Origin: Populus alba
Taxonomy: Eukaryota; Streptophyta; Magnoliopsida; Malpighiales; Salicaceae
Direction: 5' to 3'
DNA length: 64,000 nucleotides
NCBI RefSeq assembly: GCF_005239225.2
Contig: NC_133301.1
Coordinates: 2,547,001 to 2,611,000 of the forward strand
How positions within the stretch are numbered: position 1 is the stretch's first letter; each line of letters begins with the position of its first letter. Below are positions 10,787-24,034 of this stretch, piece after piece. The notes beneath the pieces are model-generated. The model saw only the letters and a program-made list of their open reading frames with translations, searched no databases and was not told where the DNA came from. The translations under genes were made by a program, and so were the position numbers.

Positions 10787-13700
10787 GTAAAAGAGAACAT
10801 GCTCGTGTATAAAGGGATGAGAAAGTTCCTCATTAGGGAGGAAACATACTAGAACTAGTGTGTTGTTTTTGTTTTTGTTAGTTATTGTTATTAAAATTCC
10901 TGATGGTGAGATCCACGATAAAAGAGACCACATAAAAATGTTGTGTTAAGAATTCATGATGAGATAACTCACATAAAAGTGTTGTGTCAGGGACCTACAA
11001 TGAGGTGTACCACACATAAAAAGATGTTTGTGGTGGATGATGGTTGTTAACTAAGGTTAGAACTTGAGGATGAATTCCTTCTAACCGGGGTAGAATAATG
11101 AAATGGTTTTTTTAAGAAAATAATTATTTTTCTTAGTTAATTTTATTTTTTATTATTTTGTATTATTATGCTATTCTAGTTTTCTTTTTTCATATTTAAA
11201 GGAAGTATTTTTCTTATTTTATTATTCATATTCAACATTATTAGAGTTTTCTAGTTTTTTTCAATATAAAAAATTATAATAGTTTTTTTTTTACAAGAAA
11301 GACTACGATGAATAAAAATTATGTATTTTAAAAGTCTCTTTATACTTATAATATTCTTGGTTTTTTAAGGATTTTGATTTTAACTAGTATTAAACCTATT
11401 ATCATATATTCTTGTATGCGTCACGACCTTTACTTGTTTAGGATGGTAAATATAATAGCACATAAAATATTATTTTTCTAATATAACTTAACTAAACTCT
11501 GACAAAAATATAATATATTATTGTAAAAGAGAACATGCTCATGTATAAAGGGATGAGAAAGTTCCTCATTAGGGAGGAAACATGCTAGAACTAGTGTGTT
11601 GTTTTTGTTTGTGTTAGTTATTGTTATTAAAATTCTTGATGGTGAGATCCATGATAAGACGGACCACACAAAAGTGTTGTGTTAAGGATTCACGATGAAA
11701 TAACTCACATAAATGTGTTGTGTTAGGGATCTAAAATAAGGTGGACCACACATAAAAAGATATTTGTGGTGGATGAAGGTTGTTGACTAAGGTTAGAACT
11801 TGAGGATGAATTCCTTCTAACCGGGGTAGACTAATGAAATAGTTTTTTTTAAGAAAATAATTATTTTTCTTAATTATTTTTATTTTTTATTTCCTTTTAT
11901 TTTGTATTATTATGCTATTCTAGTTTTCTTTTTTCATATTTAAAGGAAGTATTTTTCTTATTTTATTTTTCATATTCAACATTATTAGAGTTTTCTAGTT
12001 TTTTTCAATATAAAAAATTATAATAGTTTTTTTACAAGAAAGACTACGATGAATAAAAATTATGTATTTTAAAAATCTCTTTATACTTATAATATTCTTG
12101 GTTTTTTAAGGATTTTGATTTTAACTAGTAATAAACCTATTATCATATATTCTTACATATTCTTGTATGCGTCACGACCTTTACTTGTTTAGGATGGTAA
12201 ATATAATAGCACATAAAATTTTATTTTTCTAATATAACTTAATTAAACTCTGATAAAAATATAATATATTATTGTAAAAGAGAACATGCTCGTGTATACA
12301 AGGATGAGAAAGTTCCTCATTAGAGAGGAAACATGCTAGAACTAGTGTGTTGTTTTTGTTTGTATTAGTTATTATTATTAAAATTCCTAATGGTTAGATT
12401 CACAATAAGACAGATCACACAAAAGTGTTGTGTTAAGGATTCATGATGAGATAACTCACATAAAGGTGTTGTGTTAGGAACCTAAAATGAGGTGGACCAC
12501 ACATAAAAAGATGTTTGTGGTGGATGAAGGTTGTTGACTAAGGTTAGAACCTGATGATGAATTCCTTCTAACCAGGGTAGACTGATGAAATAGCTTTTTT
12601 TAGAAAATAATTATTATTTTTAATTAATTTTATTTTTTATTTCCTTTTATTTTGTATTATTATGCTATTCTAGTTTTCTTTTTTCATATTTAAAGGAAGT
12701 ATTTTTCTTATTTTATTTTTCATATTCAACATTATTAGAGTTTTCTAGTTTTTTTCAATATAAAAAATTATAATAGTTTTTTTACAAGAAAGACTACGAT
12801 GAATAAAAATTATGTATTTTAAAAGTCTCTTTATACTTATAATATTCTTGGTTTTTTAAGGATTTTGATTTTAACTAGTATTAAACCTATTATCATATAT
12901 TCTTACATATTCTTGTATGCGTCACGACCTTTACTTGTTTAGGATGGTAAATATAATAGCACATAAAATTTTATTTTTCTAATATAACTTAATTAAACTC
13001 TGACAAAAATATAATATATTATTGTAAAAAGAGAACATGCTCGTGTATACAAGGATGAGAAAGTTCCTCATTAGAGAGGAAACATGCTAGAACTAGTGTG
13101 TTGTTTTTGTTTTTGTTAGTTATTGTTATTAAAATTTCTGATGGTGAGATCCACGATAAGACGAACCACACAAAAGTGTTGTGTTAAGGATTCACGATGA
13201 GATAACTCACATAAAGGTATTGTGTCAGGGACCTAAAATGAGGTGGACCACACATAAAAATGATGTTTGTGGTGGATGAAGGTTGTTGACTAAGGTTAGA
13301 ACCTGATGATGAATTCCTTCTAATCGGGGTAGATTGATGAAATAGCTTTTTTAAGAAAATAATTATTTTTCTTAGTTAATTTTTTTTTATTTTGTATTAT
13401 TATGCTATTCTAGTTTTCTTTTTTCATATTTAAAGGAAGTATTTTTCTTATTTTATTTTTCATATTCAACATTATTAGAGTTTTCTAGTTTTTTTCAATA
13501 TAAAAAATTATAATAGTTTTTTACAAGAAAGACTACGATGAATAAAAATTATGTATTTTAAAAGTATCTTTATACTTATAATATTCTTGGTTTTTAAGGA
13601 TTTTGATTTTAACTAGTAATAAACCTATTATCATATATTCTTGTATACATCACGATCTTTACTTGTTTAGGATGGTAAATATAATAGCACATAAAATTTT

Positions 13701-14502
13701 ATTTTTCTAATATAACTTAATTAAACTCTGACAAAAATATAATATATTATTGTAAAAGAGAACATGCTCGTGTATAAAAGGATGAGAAAGTTCCTCATTA
13801 GGGAGGAAACATACTAGAAATAGTGTGTTGTTTTTGTTTGTGTTAGTTATTGTTATTAAAATTTCTGATAGTGAGATCCATGATAAGACGAACCACACAA
13901 AAGTGTTGTGTTAAGGATCCAAGATGAGATAACTCACATAAAGGTGTTGTGTTAGGGACCTAAAATGAGGTGGACTACACATAAAAAGATGTTTGTGGTG
14001 GATGAAGGTTGTTGACTAAGGTTAGAACTTGAGGATGAATTCCTTCTAACCGGGGTAAATTGATGAAATAGTTTTTTTTTAAGAAAATAATTATTTTTCT
14101 TAGTTAATTTTATTTTTTATTTTTTTATTTTGTGTTATTAAGCTATTCTAGTTTTTTTTTTTTCATATTTAAAGGAATTATTTTTCATATTTTATTTTTC
14201 ATATTCAACATTATTAGAGTTTTCTAGTTTTTTTCAATATAAAAAATTATAATAGTTTTCTTACAAGAAAGACTACGATGAATAAAAATTATGTATTTTA
14301 AAAGTCTCTATATACTTATTATATTTCTGGTTTTTAAGGATTTTGATTTTAACTAGTAATAAACCTATTATCATTTATTCTTATATATTTTTGTATGCAT
14401 CACGACCTTTACTTGTTTATGATAGTAAATATAATAGAACATACAATTTTATTTTTCTAATATAACTTAATTAAACTCTGATAAAAATATAACATATTAT
14501 TC
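10787..14502. repeat. Tandem array of five ~730-750-bp units, probably derived from the 3' end of a Ty3/gypsy element
   Basis: The phrase GTAAAAGAGAACATGCTC (with a few variants) recurs at 10787, 11523, 12274, 13024 and 13752, giving periods of 736, 751, 750 and 728 bases. The last unit runs out near 14502. Each unit also has smaller internal repeats of the type CACATAAAGGTGTTGTGTTA. On the plus strand each unit contains GAGGATGAATTCCTTCTAACC followed by GGGGTAGA-like sequence, which in one frame reads as a short acidic end (ELEDEFLLTG) before a stop. This resembles the end of a gypsy polyprotein followed by a purine tract and LTR-like AT-rich sequence. The origin is inferred; the periodicity is directly visible. 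The minus-strand 60-codon frames repeated in each unit look like chance frames. Confidence 0.85.
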
Positions 14503-14904
14503 AATGGTAAATATATTTTTTGAGTTCATAAAAAATAATTATATATTCTATGAGTTTCTAGTAGTATCCAAGAAATTAATTAATGTTAATTGAGAGATAA
14601 TTTTATTTTAAAAACTCTTAATCCTATTAGACTTTATTAATTGTTATTGAAAACTCTATATTTTGGGTCCAATTTGAATTAAAGCACATAAATTAACCCT
14701 TATCTAACCATTATTTGTGGGCAGATATCCAAATATCATTTAATTGTTATAACCATTGCTAATAAATTACTGTAATTAATAGTAAATTTATTCAGGTTCA
14801 ATTAATTAACAAACTCTATTATTCGTTGTGTGATGAAGGAGGACAATTAATTTTTGATATATATAATAATTCTTTGTTATAAAATTAAATATTTGCATAA
14901 ATGT

Positions 14905-14908
<4 letters not shown>

Positions 14909-14942
<34 letters not shown>
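14909..14942. repeat. (AAT)n microsatellite
   Basis: About 11 uninterrupted AAT units in non-coding DNA between the tandem array and the potassium channel gene. Confidence 0.95.
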
Positions 14943-14943
<1 letters not shown>

Positions 14944-15009
14944 TAATAGCAAAGTTATTAAATTCATGATTCAGTTTAAGATCCAGGTCACGACCCTTTT
15001 TATTTTTGT

Positions 15010-15207
15010 GTTTCAAAAGCTCTTTTGAAAAAAATTTAATTTTTTTTTTAATTTTTTCTTTGCTTTAAATTAATATTTTGTATTTTGTATTTTTAGATCA
15101 TTTTGATGTGCTAATATTAAAAATAATTTTTTAAAAATAAAAAAATATATTATTTTGATATATTTTTGAATGAAAAACACTTTGAAAAGCAATCGCAACT
15201 ACATTTA
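15010..15207. repeat. Salicaceae-type ~200-bp interspersed repeat, copy 2
   Basis: Contains CATTTTGATGTGCTAATATT, AAAATAATTTTTTAAAAAT and CACTTTGAAAAGCAATCGCA in the same order as the other copies. The ends are worn. Confidence 0.75.
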
Positions 15208-15430
15208 ATTTAGATTTACCTAAATAAATTGAAATAAATTTAATTTATTTAAAAAAATAAAAAAAATAAAATTTTATTCAAATTAACTGAATAATAAATT
15301 AATTTATTAGATAAATTAGATTAATCTATATCAACTCCTAACTAACTAAAAAAAAAAAAACTTTATCCAAGTCAGGAATAACATTTATCAACCTACTTGC
15401 AGGAAAGAGTTTTATTAACTTAATTTAATT

Positions 15431-15521
15431 TATTTGAAAGTATGATTATGATTGCTTTTTAAAATGTTTTTTATTTATAAATATACTAAAATAATATTTT
15501 TTTTTTAATTTTTTTTTAATA
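15431..15521. repeat. Partial interspersed repeat in reverse orientation
   Basis: GATTGCTTTTTAAAATG then TTTTTTATTTATAAATATAC is the reverse complement of one end of the same ~200-bp family. The other half is missing, and the copy ends about 300 bases before the potassium channel start codon. Confidence 0.6.
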
Positions 15522-15836
15522 GAATATAACGACCCTAAGTTTAGAATCTGAAAAGGATAAGTATGGAGGGACAAGCTTCATAAGTGCAGGTGAAACAGAA
15601 AGATTTCCAGTCACGACGGCCGCTGCCACCAATCCAAAAAACACTGAGAATACAGCACAGCCACCCAAAGTTAGAAAGAGGCCTGTAAACAATAACGACA
15701 ACAATGGCAGTGTCCTAGCACAAATCCCTGTACCTACTACGTACGTCTTTCCAAGAAAGAAACAAAGAAAAGGGCGTTGTTGGGCTCTTGTTGTTTTCCT
15801 TTTCTTTTAAGTTTTCTTGATTCTAACGTTATTTGA

Positions 15837-18800
15837 ATGACGAAGAAGAGGGTGTTGTTCTGTGGACAAGGGGGGCTGGAAAATGGAAGCCTTTACGGAA
15901 GTGAACAAGGGAATAATGGAATACGTGACAAAGAACATGATGAATTATCAGGAGACGATGCCAGCCATTTTAGCCTTACCGGTGAGATTCTCCCTTCTCT
16001 AGGTGCCACAGCTCGTAGCAACCGCCATGTCATTCTCCGTCGCTACATTCTCTCTCCCTTCGACCCTCGCTACAGGTTATTGCATTAGTTTTTTTTTTTT
16101 TTTCAATTATGATATGATAATGAAAAAGGTATCTGGTTATTTTGAATCGGAAAGAAAGATGCCTTGGATTTCAAACTTCATAATGATAACAAAAATGAGT
16201 GGTTTTGGAATTCCAGGATGTGTTAAACCATGGTTTTGCAAAAGCAATCCAAAACCATGATGGTCCTACACTTTTTAAATCTCATGAAAATATGAAGGCA
16301 CACATCCTCATGCATAGGATATATAATGCGGACTAAAACTGTTGTTGCAATGATTCGAGTAATGTGATGGGTTTGGTCTACATGAACAAGGTCGGATTAT
16401 CATTTATCCTATCACTAATTTTGAGATATTATGTGGTTGGAAATTTGCTCTTAATTGTGATATTTCTCAATGTTCTTTCCTATAGTTGAGCTAATGATCA
16501 ATGCCTTGGATTTTTTTCTTGAATTGCAGGTTTTGTGATACCCTTCTCCATGTTTTGTTATAGCTGAACAATTAATGAATGTTTAATGTTTGATAATACA
16601 GATTATGGGATACTTTCTTGGTATTTCTAGTTTTCTACACGGCATGGGTGTCTCCGTTTGAGTTTGGTTACCTTAGCAAACCTAGTGGGGGTCTGGCCAT
16701 AACAGATAATGTTGTCAATGGATTTTTTGCCATTGATATTGTTTTGACCTTCTTTGTTGCATACCTTGACAAAAGTTCATATCTACTAGTTGATAACCGA
16801 AAAAAGATTGCTTGGAGGTATACAAAATCGTGGTTGGTCCTTGATGTGATCTCCACAATCCCATCTGAGCTTATCAGGGATATATTGCCTGATAAACTTC
16901 AGTCATACGGGTACTTTAGTATGCTTCGCCTCTGGCGTCTCCGGCGAGTTAGTAAATTCTTTTCAAGGTAATTAAATGCTATCTTCAGCCTTTTGCTTCA
17001 TTTACAGCTGCAATTGAATATATTAAGCATTGTCCTCACTGTTCTCATTAATTACATCAGATTGGAAAAGGATAGGAACTACAATTACTTTGTGGTTCGA
17101 TGCGTGAAGCTCATATGTGTGAGTATATACACTCATTAAAAATTCAATTTGGTAATTTTCATAAAATTTTTGAGCTTCTTGAAAAAACTATCCATCTTAT
17201 AGGATCATGATGTAATTGTAGGTTACTCTATTTGTAGTTCACATGGCCGGTTGCTTCTACTATCGCATTGCTGTAAATTACAAGGATCCAAGTAAAACAT
17301 GGATCGGATCCGTTTGGGAAGATTTTCATGGAGAGAGCCTGTGGATTCGTTATGTCAAATCACTTTACTGGTCTACAACCACGCTCTCTACCACTGGATA
17401 TGGTGATTTGCATGCTGTCAATCCGCAGGAGATGATATTCGTCATGTTCTACATGATGTTTAATCTTGGACTGACATCGTATTTGATTGGAAACATGACC
17501 AATTTGGTTGTCCATGCCACCTTCCGAACAAGGCAATTTGTGAGTAACTTGTCTTACGATCTGTGTTTTGATTGCGTAGCAAGCATGTGGTAGATTCTGT
17601 AACTGATTAAATGAATTATCTCTACCTTAATCATTTGGTTTTCAAGTGTCTTAAATCTTTTTTAGACTATTGACATTACTTGCATGGAATTTTCAGAGAG
17701 ATACTATCCAAGCTGTCTCAAGTTTTGCACAAAGGAACCGCCTTCCGATTCGGTTACAAGAACAGATGCTTGCTCATTTGTGTTTGAAGTATAGAACCGA
17801 CTCGGAGGGATTGCATCAACAAGAGACCATTGGTTCTCTTCCTAAAGCAATTCGATCGAGCATTTCTAACTATCTCTTTTATTCACTTGTGGATAAAGTG
17901 TACTTGTTTCGTGGGGTATCAAATGACCTGCTCTTTCAGTTGGTAATTCTTTTACTTCATCTTCTTGATGGATTATGGAAGAATTTTTGAAGCTTTTTCC
18001 TGTTTTAGAGGTGGAGGAAGCTGTTAATTGTGTCCATTTGATGCTCATAAAAAAAAAAGAGAGAAGATTATGTCCTCTTGTTGGCCACTCATATTTGTAT
18101 ATCTGATTTTTCGTTCCATCTCTGTAACTTGAAATTGTTTAATATTGAAGGTCACAGAGATGAAAGCTGAGTACTTTCCACCCAGAGAAGATGTAATTTT
18201 GCAAAATGAAGCACCAACAGATCTGTATATTTTAGTCACTGGCGCGGTGGTAATTAACTAAAACTCCCTTCCCCGCCCTCTTCATGTTCCATGTGGTTTC
18301 AATTTATGATAGGTCAAGAACACGACTTCAATATGCCTCCCTTGTGTGAACATATCATGCTCGGAGTCCATTAATTGATTTTGAATGACATAGTCTTTCC
18401 CTTTGTGCGACTTTTTTTGGAATTCAGATCTCCATTTTCTAGGGGACATTTTTATGTACTTATTCTTACAATTCTACTTTGCAGGAACTTATCGTGCACA
18501 GGAATGGAATAGAGCAGGCAAGTTCAGTGATTTAAACGTTTCTAATTTCTTTCCACCAATTCCATGAGTACTGAGCTAGAAATTAAATTGGAGCATGCTT
18601 ACCATGATAAATAATTTGCAATTTTTCTAATTGAAGATTGCAGGTTGTTGGTGAGGCTGCAACTGGAGATGTTATTGGTGAGATTGGTCTGCTATGTTAC
18701 AGACCACAATTATTCACTGTTAGAACCAAACGGTTGAGTCAGCTCTTACGTTTGAATCGAACTGCGTTCTTAAATATTGTCCAATCAAATGTTGGAGATG

Positions 18801-21051
18801 GGACAGTAATCATGAACAACCTTCTTCAGGTCAGCAAAAGTTCTTAACAACAACATTTCTCAAATACTGTCACCATACATAAATATTATATTGTCATTTT
18901 CTAAAATACTAGCTATCTTTAATCATTGGTTATTTTTCTGTAATCAACCACCTGTTGTCATAATTAAGAATAGGAACATGGTGCTATTTTTATCACCATG
19001 GAGCTACAACAAGCATGCATTTTCTGTCATTGTTATCAACATTCATAACTTCTTTCATTATTTGATAGGATGAATGCGAATTTGGTTTACAGGCTTATTC
19101 TACAGCATGCTTTATGGTTTGAAACCTTATTTCCTTCAAATATATCAGAAAAATGCATGGAGAAAGCCATTTGGTAATAATTTGCTTGTTGTTAAAAATC
19201 TGTCATGTTTTTGTGATGTGTAACGTAATTCAACATGAACACGAGTGCTTCCATTATGTTATTTTGGGTTCTGTACTGAAATAGGCCATGATTACACTCC
19301 ATTCCAAATCAGAAATTTGGAATTCAATACCACATGTATTATTAACAGATGCTAATTACTTGATACTCCCTTTTGTGGTTGATGCAGCATTTGAAAGAGC
19401 TGAATGATCCAGAGATGGAAGGAATTTTGCAACACACAGAGCATATGCTGACTCAGGACAGAATGGATTTGCCTCTTACTTTGTGCATCGCAGCAATGAG
19501 GGGTGATGATCTATTGTTGCATCAGTTGCTGAAGCAGGGTTCAGATCCAAATGAGACGGACGAAAATGGACGAACTGCGCTGGTGTGGAAATATTCTTTC
19601 ATACATATTGCATAAATCTTGTACTCGTAACTTTATTGTCTTAACCAGATTCCTTTATTTTATGGACTCGGAATGCACAGCATATTGCAGCTTCAAATGG
19701 GAATGAGCACTGTGTAGTCCTACTTCTGGAGTATGGAGTAGATCCTAACATCAAAGGTATTCTCTCGGGAATAAGCAAACATAAAGACCCGTAACGATTG
19801 TTCCGACTCATCTGGCAAAATAAATTTAACAATAATTTCATTTTATTCATGCAGATTCAGAGGGCAATGTTCCTCTATGGGAAGCGCTACAGGGGAATCA
19901 TAAATCTGTATTTAAACTTCTTTCAGACAATGGGGCAACAATAACTTCTGGTGATGTGGGCCAATTTGCATATACAGCTGCTGAGCAAAATAACTTGGAT
20001 TTGCTCAAGGAAATTGTCAAATATGGTGGAGATGTAACACTACGTGCAAGATGTGGAACTACTGCCATTCATACAGCAATCTCTGAAGGAAACACTGAAA
20101 TGGTCAAGTTCATCTTAGACCAAGGAGCCGATGTCGATAAGCCAGATCTCCATGGATGGACACCAAGGGCCTTGGCTGATCATCAGGGCCAAGAGGAAAT
20201 TCAAGCTTTGTTCGAAAATAGGATGCAAACGAATAAAAAAACGGTTTCCACAATCCCAAAGCATCCAGGGGTGCCATTTGGTAGGAAGCCCATGGCAAGG
20301 TATAATAGTGAACCTACAATACCTCCATTTTCTACTTCTTTTCGTCATGATGTTATGCCACCAGTCCCTGAAGTCTCATGGCCTGATAGACCTCGAAGGA
20401 GAAGGGCAGACAATTTCCACAACTCTCTTGTTGGGATGATGTCAGTTGCTAGTACTGGTAAGAACGCTTCTATTTTTGCATTACCTTGAATTTTTTTTAA
20501 TACCAAGACATAAGTATGACTTCTGGATGTAAGAATTATAGTGGTCAATCATGTGTTTCACGTCAGGAAAATCAGGAGGAAAAAGAATGCATGGTTGTGA
20601 GGTATTGAATTACACAGGAAAATAGAGACCACCCTATCAATTGGGAAGTTTGTAATTAACTTAGTCCTTGAAAAGATAACTAGAAACCAATCCAATTGCT
20701 ATACACTCTTGAACAAATAAGTCTCTTTCTTTGCCAACTTTTACTCTAAATAAACTCAAAATTTCAAATTTTGCAGGTGAGAATGACATAATTTCATCTC
20801 CAGCCCGTTTTACTGGCTTCGCAAGTTTGAACTGTCGTGCTAGAGTGACTCTCAGTTGCCCGGATAAAGGTGAAGTTGCTGGAAAGATTGTTGCTTTACC
20901 ACATTCACTCCAAGAACTACTTGATATTGGTTCCAAAAAATTTGGGTGCAATGCCTCCAAGATTCTAACCAAGGAAGGTGCTGAAATTGAAGATATAGAG
21001 GTACTTAGAGATGGCGATCATCTTGTTCTTGTTAGTGATGCTGGCACTTAA
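15837..21051 (+). CDS. AKT6: Shaker-type inward-rectifying K+ channel, AKT1/AKT5/AKT6 (SPIK) group
   Basis: Plasma-membrane channel for K+ uptake, acting as a tetramer. Twelve exons: 15837-16075, 16602-16967, 17061-17118, 17222-17539, 17697-17942, 18151-18249, 18485-18517, 18644-18829, 19388-19582, 19681-19756, 19855-20457 and 20777-21051. They join in frame to 897 codons. S1 begins near residue 82, S2 near 116, and the S4 sensor RLWRLRR lies near 187-195. The pore signature TTGYGD is at 278-283, followed by S6 ([18 protein letters not shown]). The C-linker and cyclic-nucleotide-binding domain (about 330-515) include [19 protein letters not shown] and [20 protein letters not shown]. Ankyrin repeats span about 545-710, and a KHA domain ends the protein ([14 protein letters not shown]). 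The intron after exon 7 uses a GC donor. The N-terminus (MTKKRVLF) suggests the AKT5/AKT6 branch over AKT1, but the paralogue choice is uncertain. Confidence 0.95.
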
Positions 21052-22040
21052 AGTTAAATACGTCAGTTGGTTTGAGTTCTGAGGTCAGATTACCTACCCA
21101 AGATTCACGGTGGCCCAATTTATTGAGATTGAAACATGGTGGTCCTTCCTGTAGTCTGGCTTTGTCTTTCTATCTTTCAACATTTTCTTCCGGATCATGT
21201 TGTATAAATATAGAAACTGTGATAGCAAATAGGAGATTATGCATTATACAATCTGAAAAGTTAGCATCACATTTGTCACCCACAGTAGTCATAGAAATGA
21301 ACGTGCTATGCAAATCTGAAGGTCGCAGGGGCCAAAGGAGATACGAAGTGGAGTGAAAGAGGAGGTTTGGATATAGTAGTATCAGGGGATGTGAGCTCAC
21401 CTCTGCTCACTAATCTCTGTCTCTTTCGTTTCTGTCTTCTGCCGATGATGAACTTGTTGTCTTCTTACTCTTAGGGGATCACCTGCAAGAATACCTGGCT
21501 GTTTAGATATGGGGTAAACCTGCTGACCCCTCTGTCTTGTTAAAACTGAAAATTAAATTGTATAGGGAATACAGTATTTGAGGAAGCCTTCCGCTAATGT
21601 GTTTGCTGCAATTTTCCTGGAGAAAATAGAATACTGAACCTGCTAAACCTAAAAGTAAAAACAACTAATATGGAGAAGCAATCTATCCATATCTTGGCAT
21701 TGTACCAACTGTATGAGAGGGTGCTTAAGGGGAGGATATTATTGTTGTATTATCTATTGAATTTTATTTCTTTTCTGATGAATACTTCATTATCAAAGAA
21801 ACAAAAGGTGAGAGTGCACAAGAGCCTTACAAACATGAATAGTCCTGGAAACAAACAATCAAAAGCAACATGCACTAAAAGTTTCTCCTGCAAATTTCAG
21901 CAATATTAGAATTTGCAGTAGCGTTTTTCAGAATTTTCAAACAACATATTATAGAATGATTTTCTTCACAACTTTGAAAGTACTAGAGCAGTTATTCTCA
22001 TGTGTTCGTCTATTCTCTCCTGTCATATAAAGTAAATATA
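21052..22040. other. 3' UTR of the K+ channel gene and intergenic DNA
   Basis: No further coding sequence follows the channel stop codon. The first ~500 bases are probably its 3' UTR. The short frames at 21072-21356 and 21670-21909 have no recognisable features. Confidence 0.5.
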
Positions 22041-22049
22041 GTGCATCAA

Positions 22050-22760
22050 GCAAGCCTCATCACGGTGGTTTTGAAAAAACTCTTCTGAAAATAAGTCTCT
22101 GCAAAATGAAGTTCACATCTCCAATCACCTACTGACCTTTGGATGCTAAAAATCTGAAAAATGGAATGGCATATGCTCTTCATTTCTGGACAAGAAGTGA
22201 TCTCTGTCCTCAATTGCTCCTTTGCAGAAAACACATTTAGGGTTAACAAGCATCCCAGTCTTACTATAGCAGATAGCCTTTTCAAGATGGCTAATCAAGC
22301 CTGATCGATTTCACCAATCTGCTCCAGTAAGCTTCTTCAAATGAAAATCCCTTTAGGAGAAGGTTTCCAAAGTACAGAATCATCAATAGAAAATGGGATA
22401 AACAACACCACAAGTAGCAGCCTGAACACTTTGTATCAGACCACGCATTCGGCCAGTTCCAATCACTATTGGACATAACATCACAAATTTTAGCAGTAGA
22501 AGGCAATCTTATTTTCTGATTCATGTATAAGCCTCATCCCAGAAATCTTTATCAGAGGCCCTAAAGGATGCCAATTGTCCCACCACAGAAAGACATTGCT
22601 CCCGTTTCCAAATGATCCCACACAATGTCTCAGTTCCAAAATTTTCCTCCAATTCTAACTACAATCATCTGGGATTCTCACATTCCAAACACTCCTATTC
22701 TCAACGGATATTTATGGCACCAGGCAACCCATGAGGAACTTAACTTTAACAACAAACACC
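22050..22760 (-). mobile_element. Decayed non-LTR retrotransposon (LINE) 3' coding fragment
   Basis: Read on the minus strand, the DNA preserves the typical order of a plant LINE reverse-transcriptase C-terminal region. First comes WRKILELRHCVGSFGNGSN with FLWWDNWHPLGPL (about 22550-22660). Next is a piece ending DWNWPNAWSD (about 22440-22480). Last is a zinc-knuckle-like zf-RVT segment with NPKCVFCKGAIEDRDHF (about 22195-22260). Stops and frame changes separate the pieces, so it is a pseudogene. Homology may extend to about 23.4 kb on the upstream side, but I could not follow it. It lies between the K+ channel and boron transporter genes. Confidence 0.7.
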
Positions 22761-24034
22761 AGGTGTTCCAAGCTACACAGCAGAGTTCCATTCTTTTAAC
22801 TTTTTCAACAAAAATGACTTGTTAAAGAAGATGAAATGGCTGTTAGCAATGAAGAATTCTAGCAGTAGTCTTCTCTAGAAGTGGGTTTCAATCAGCATAA
22901 GTGAGTCCTATTGATTAAAGGGGCACCATAACTCTCTTTCACTCTCACAGCTTGACTATCAGAGACACCACCACAATAGGATTTACTCTTCCAGGATAGG
23001 TGCAAGACACTCTTAATAATGAGCATAGCTTCAGTGATTGCTTTAGTTTTAACAGTTAAAAAAAAAAGTTTCTTCTAATATACTCCTCGTGAGCATTGCA
23101 CCAGTTAGCATGAGTGGCATGAAGTTGGAAAATGAGCAACTTTCCTTAACATGGAGGTTTGGGAAGAAAATTCCACCTGTATGGATTAGGAAAATGAGTA
23201 TGGGATAGACCATCACACTCTAGGTACAAAATTATGTCAAAAGGGAGAGAAGCTGGTGAGATAGGGACTCGTTTCAAGGCAGATTCCCACTTTCGAATGA
23301 GTTTTTTTTTTTTTTTCCTTAAACATATCAAAGTCCATGCCAAAACTATATGCTTGCCAGAGATGGCGCATATCAAAACAGCTTCAAGGCTCCATAGAGG
23401 TTTAAATGATGGCAATGAGAATACAAAGCGAGAATCTATAAAGGGCAGGCCATTGTATATCTATGTCAAAATGAATACTGGTTCAGCTTAATGTGATTCT
23501 GTAAATTGGGAAAACTAATTATAATGTAAAGTGACCAGCAAAAATGTGAAAGATTTCTAAAATTTCTGATTATCAATCTGTTCAAGTAAAAAAAAACAAT
23601 GCTAATAATAAAAATTTCACTAATTTCGTTAGGGATAATATGAGGGTTTCTGCATTCCTAAGTATCTCATTTCTCCTTCCCTCGCAAACTTCCTTTTTCG
23701 CGGTAGATGTATGTGAGCAAACAATCACAAGCTATATATAAAGCCTCCTCATTAACAATGTTCTTTCTGGCATTCTTTCTCTTCTGCAACAGATTCCGTC
23801 TGTCGACACAAGTGATATTCTTCAACACTCTTGCTCGAAAGGCCCTTTGTTTCATGTTCTTTAGGTCAAACAGAGGATTATAGTAATTATCTAGTGTATC
23901 CTAATTGTTGTTGAGGTACTCGTTCTATTCAATTGTCATCCTTATTCGTGTGGATAGACCTGCCAAGCATACCATATCATACTCCATCATAAGCATGAAT
24001 CATTAAGATACTAAGAGAAAGTACACCAAATTAT
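22761..24034. other. Intergenic DNA, no recognised gene
   Basis: Between the LINE remnant and the boron transporter stop codon. It probably contains more worn LINE sequence on its left and the transporter 3' UTR on its right. None of the short open frames has recognisable features. Confidence 0.4.

Noticed and set aside
10748..13898. Repeated ~60-codon minus-strand frames (SWISPS...FLPNEELSHPFIHEHVL)
   Set aside because: They recur only because the 740-bp unit recurs. No family resemblance and no consistent start or end across units.
15516..15704. Hydrophobic minus-strand frame upstream of the K+ channel
   Set aside because: Overlaps the likely channel promoter and 5' UTR; no homology recognised.
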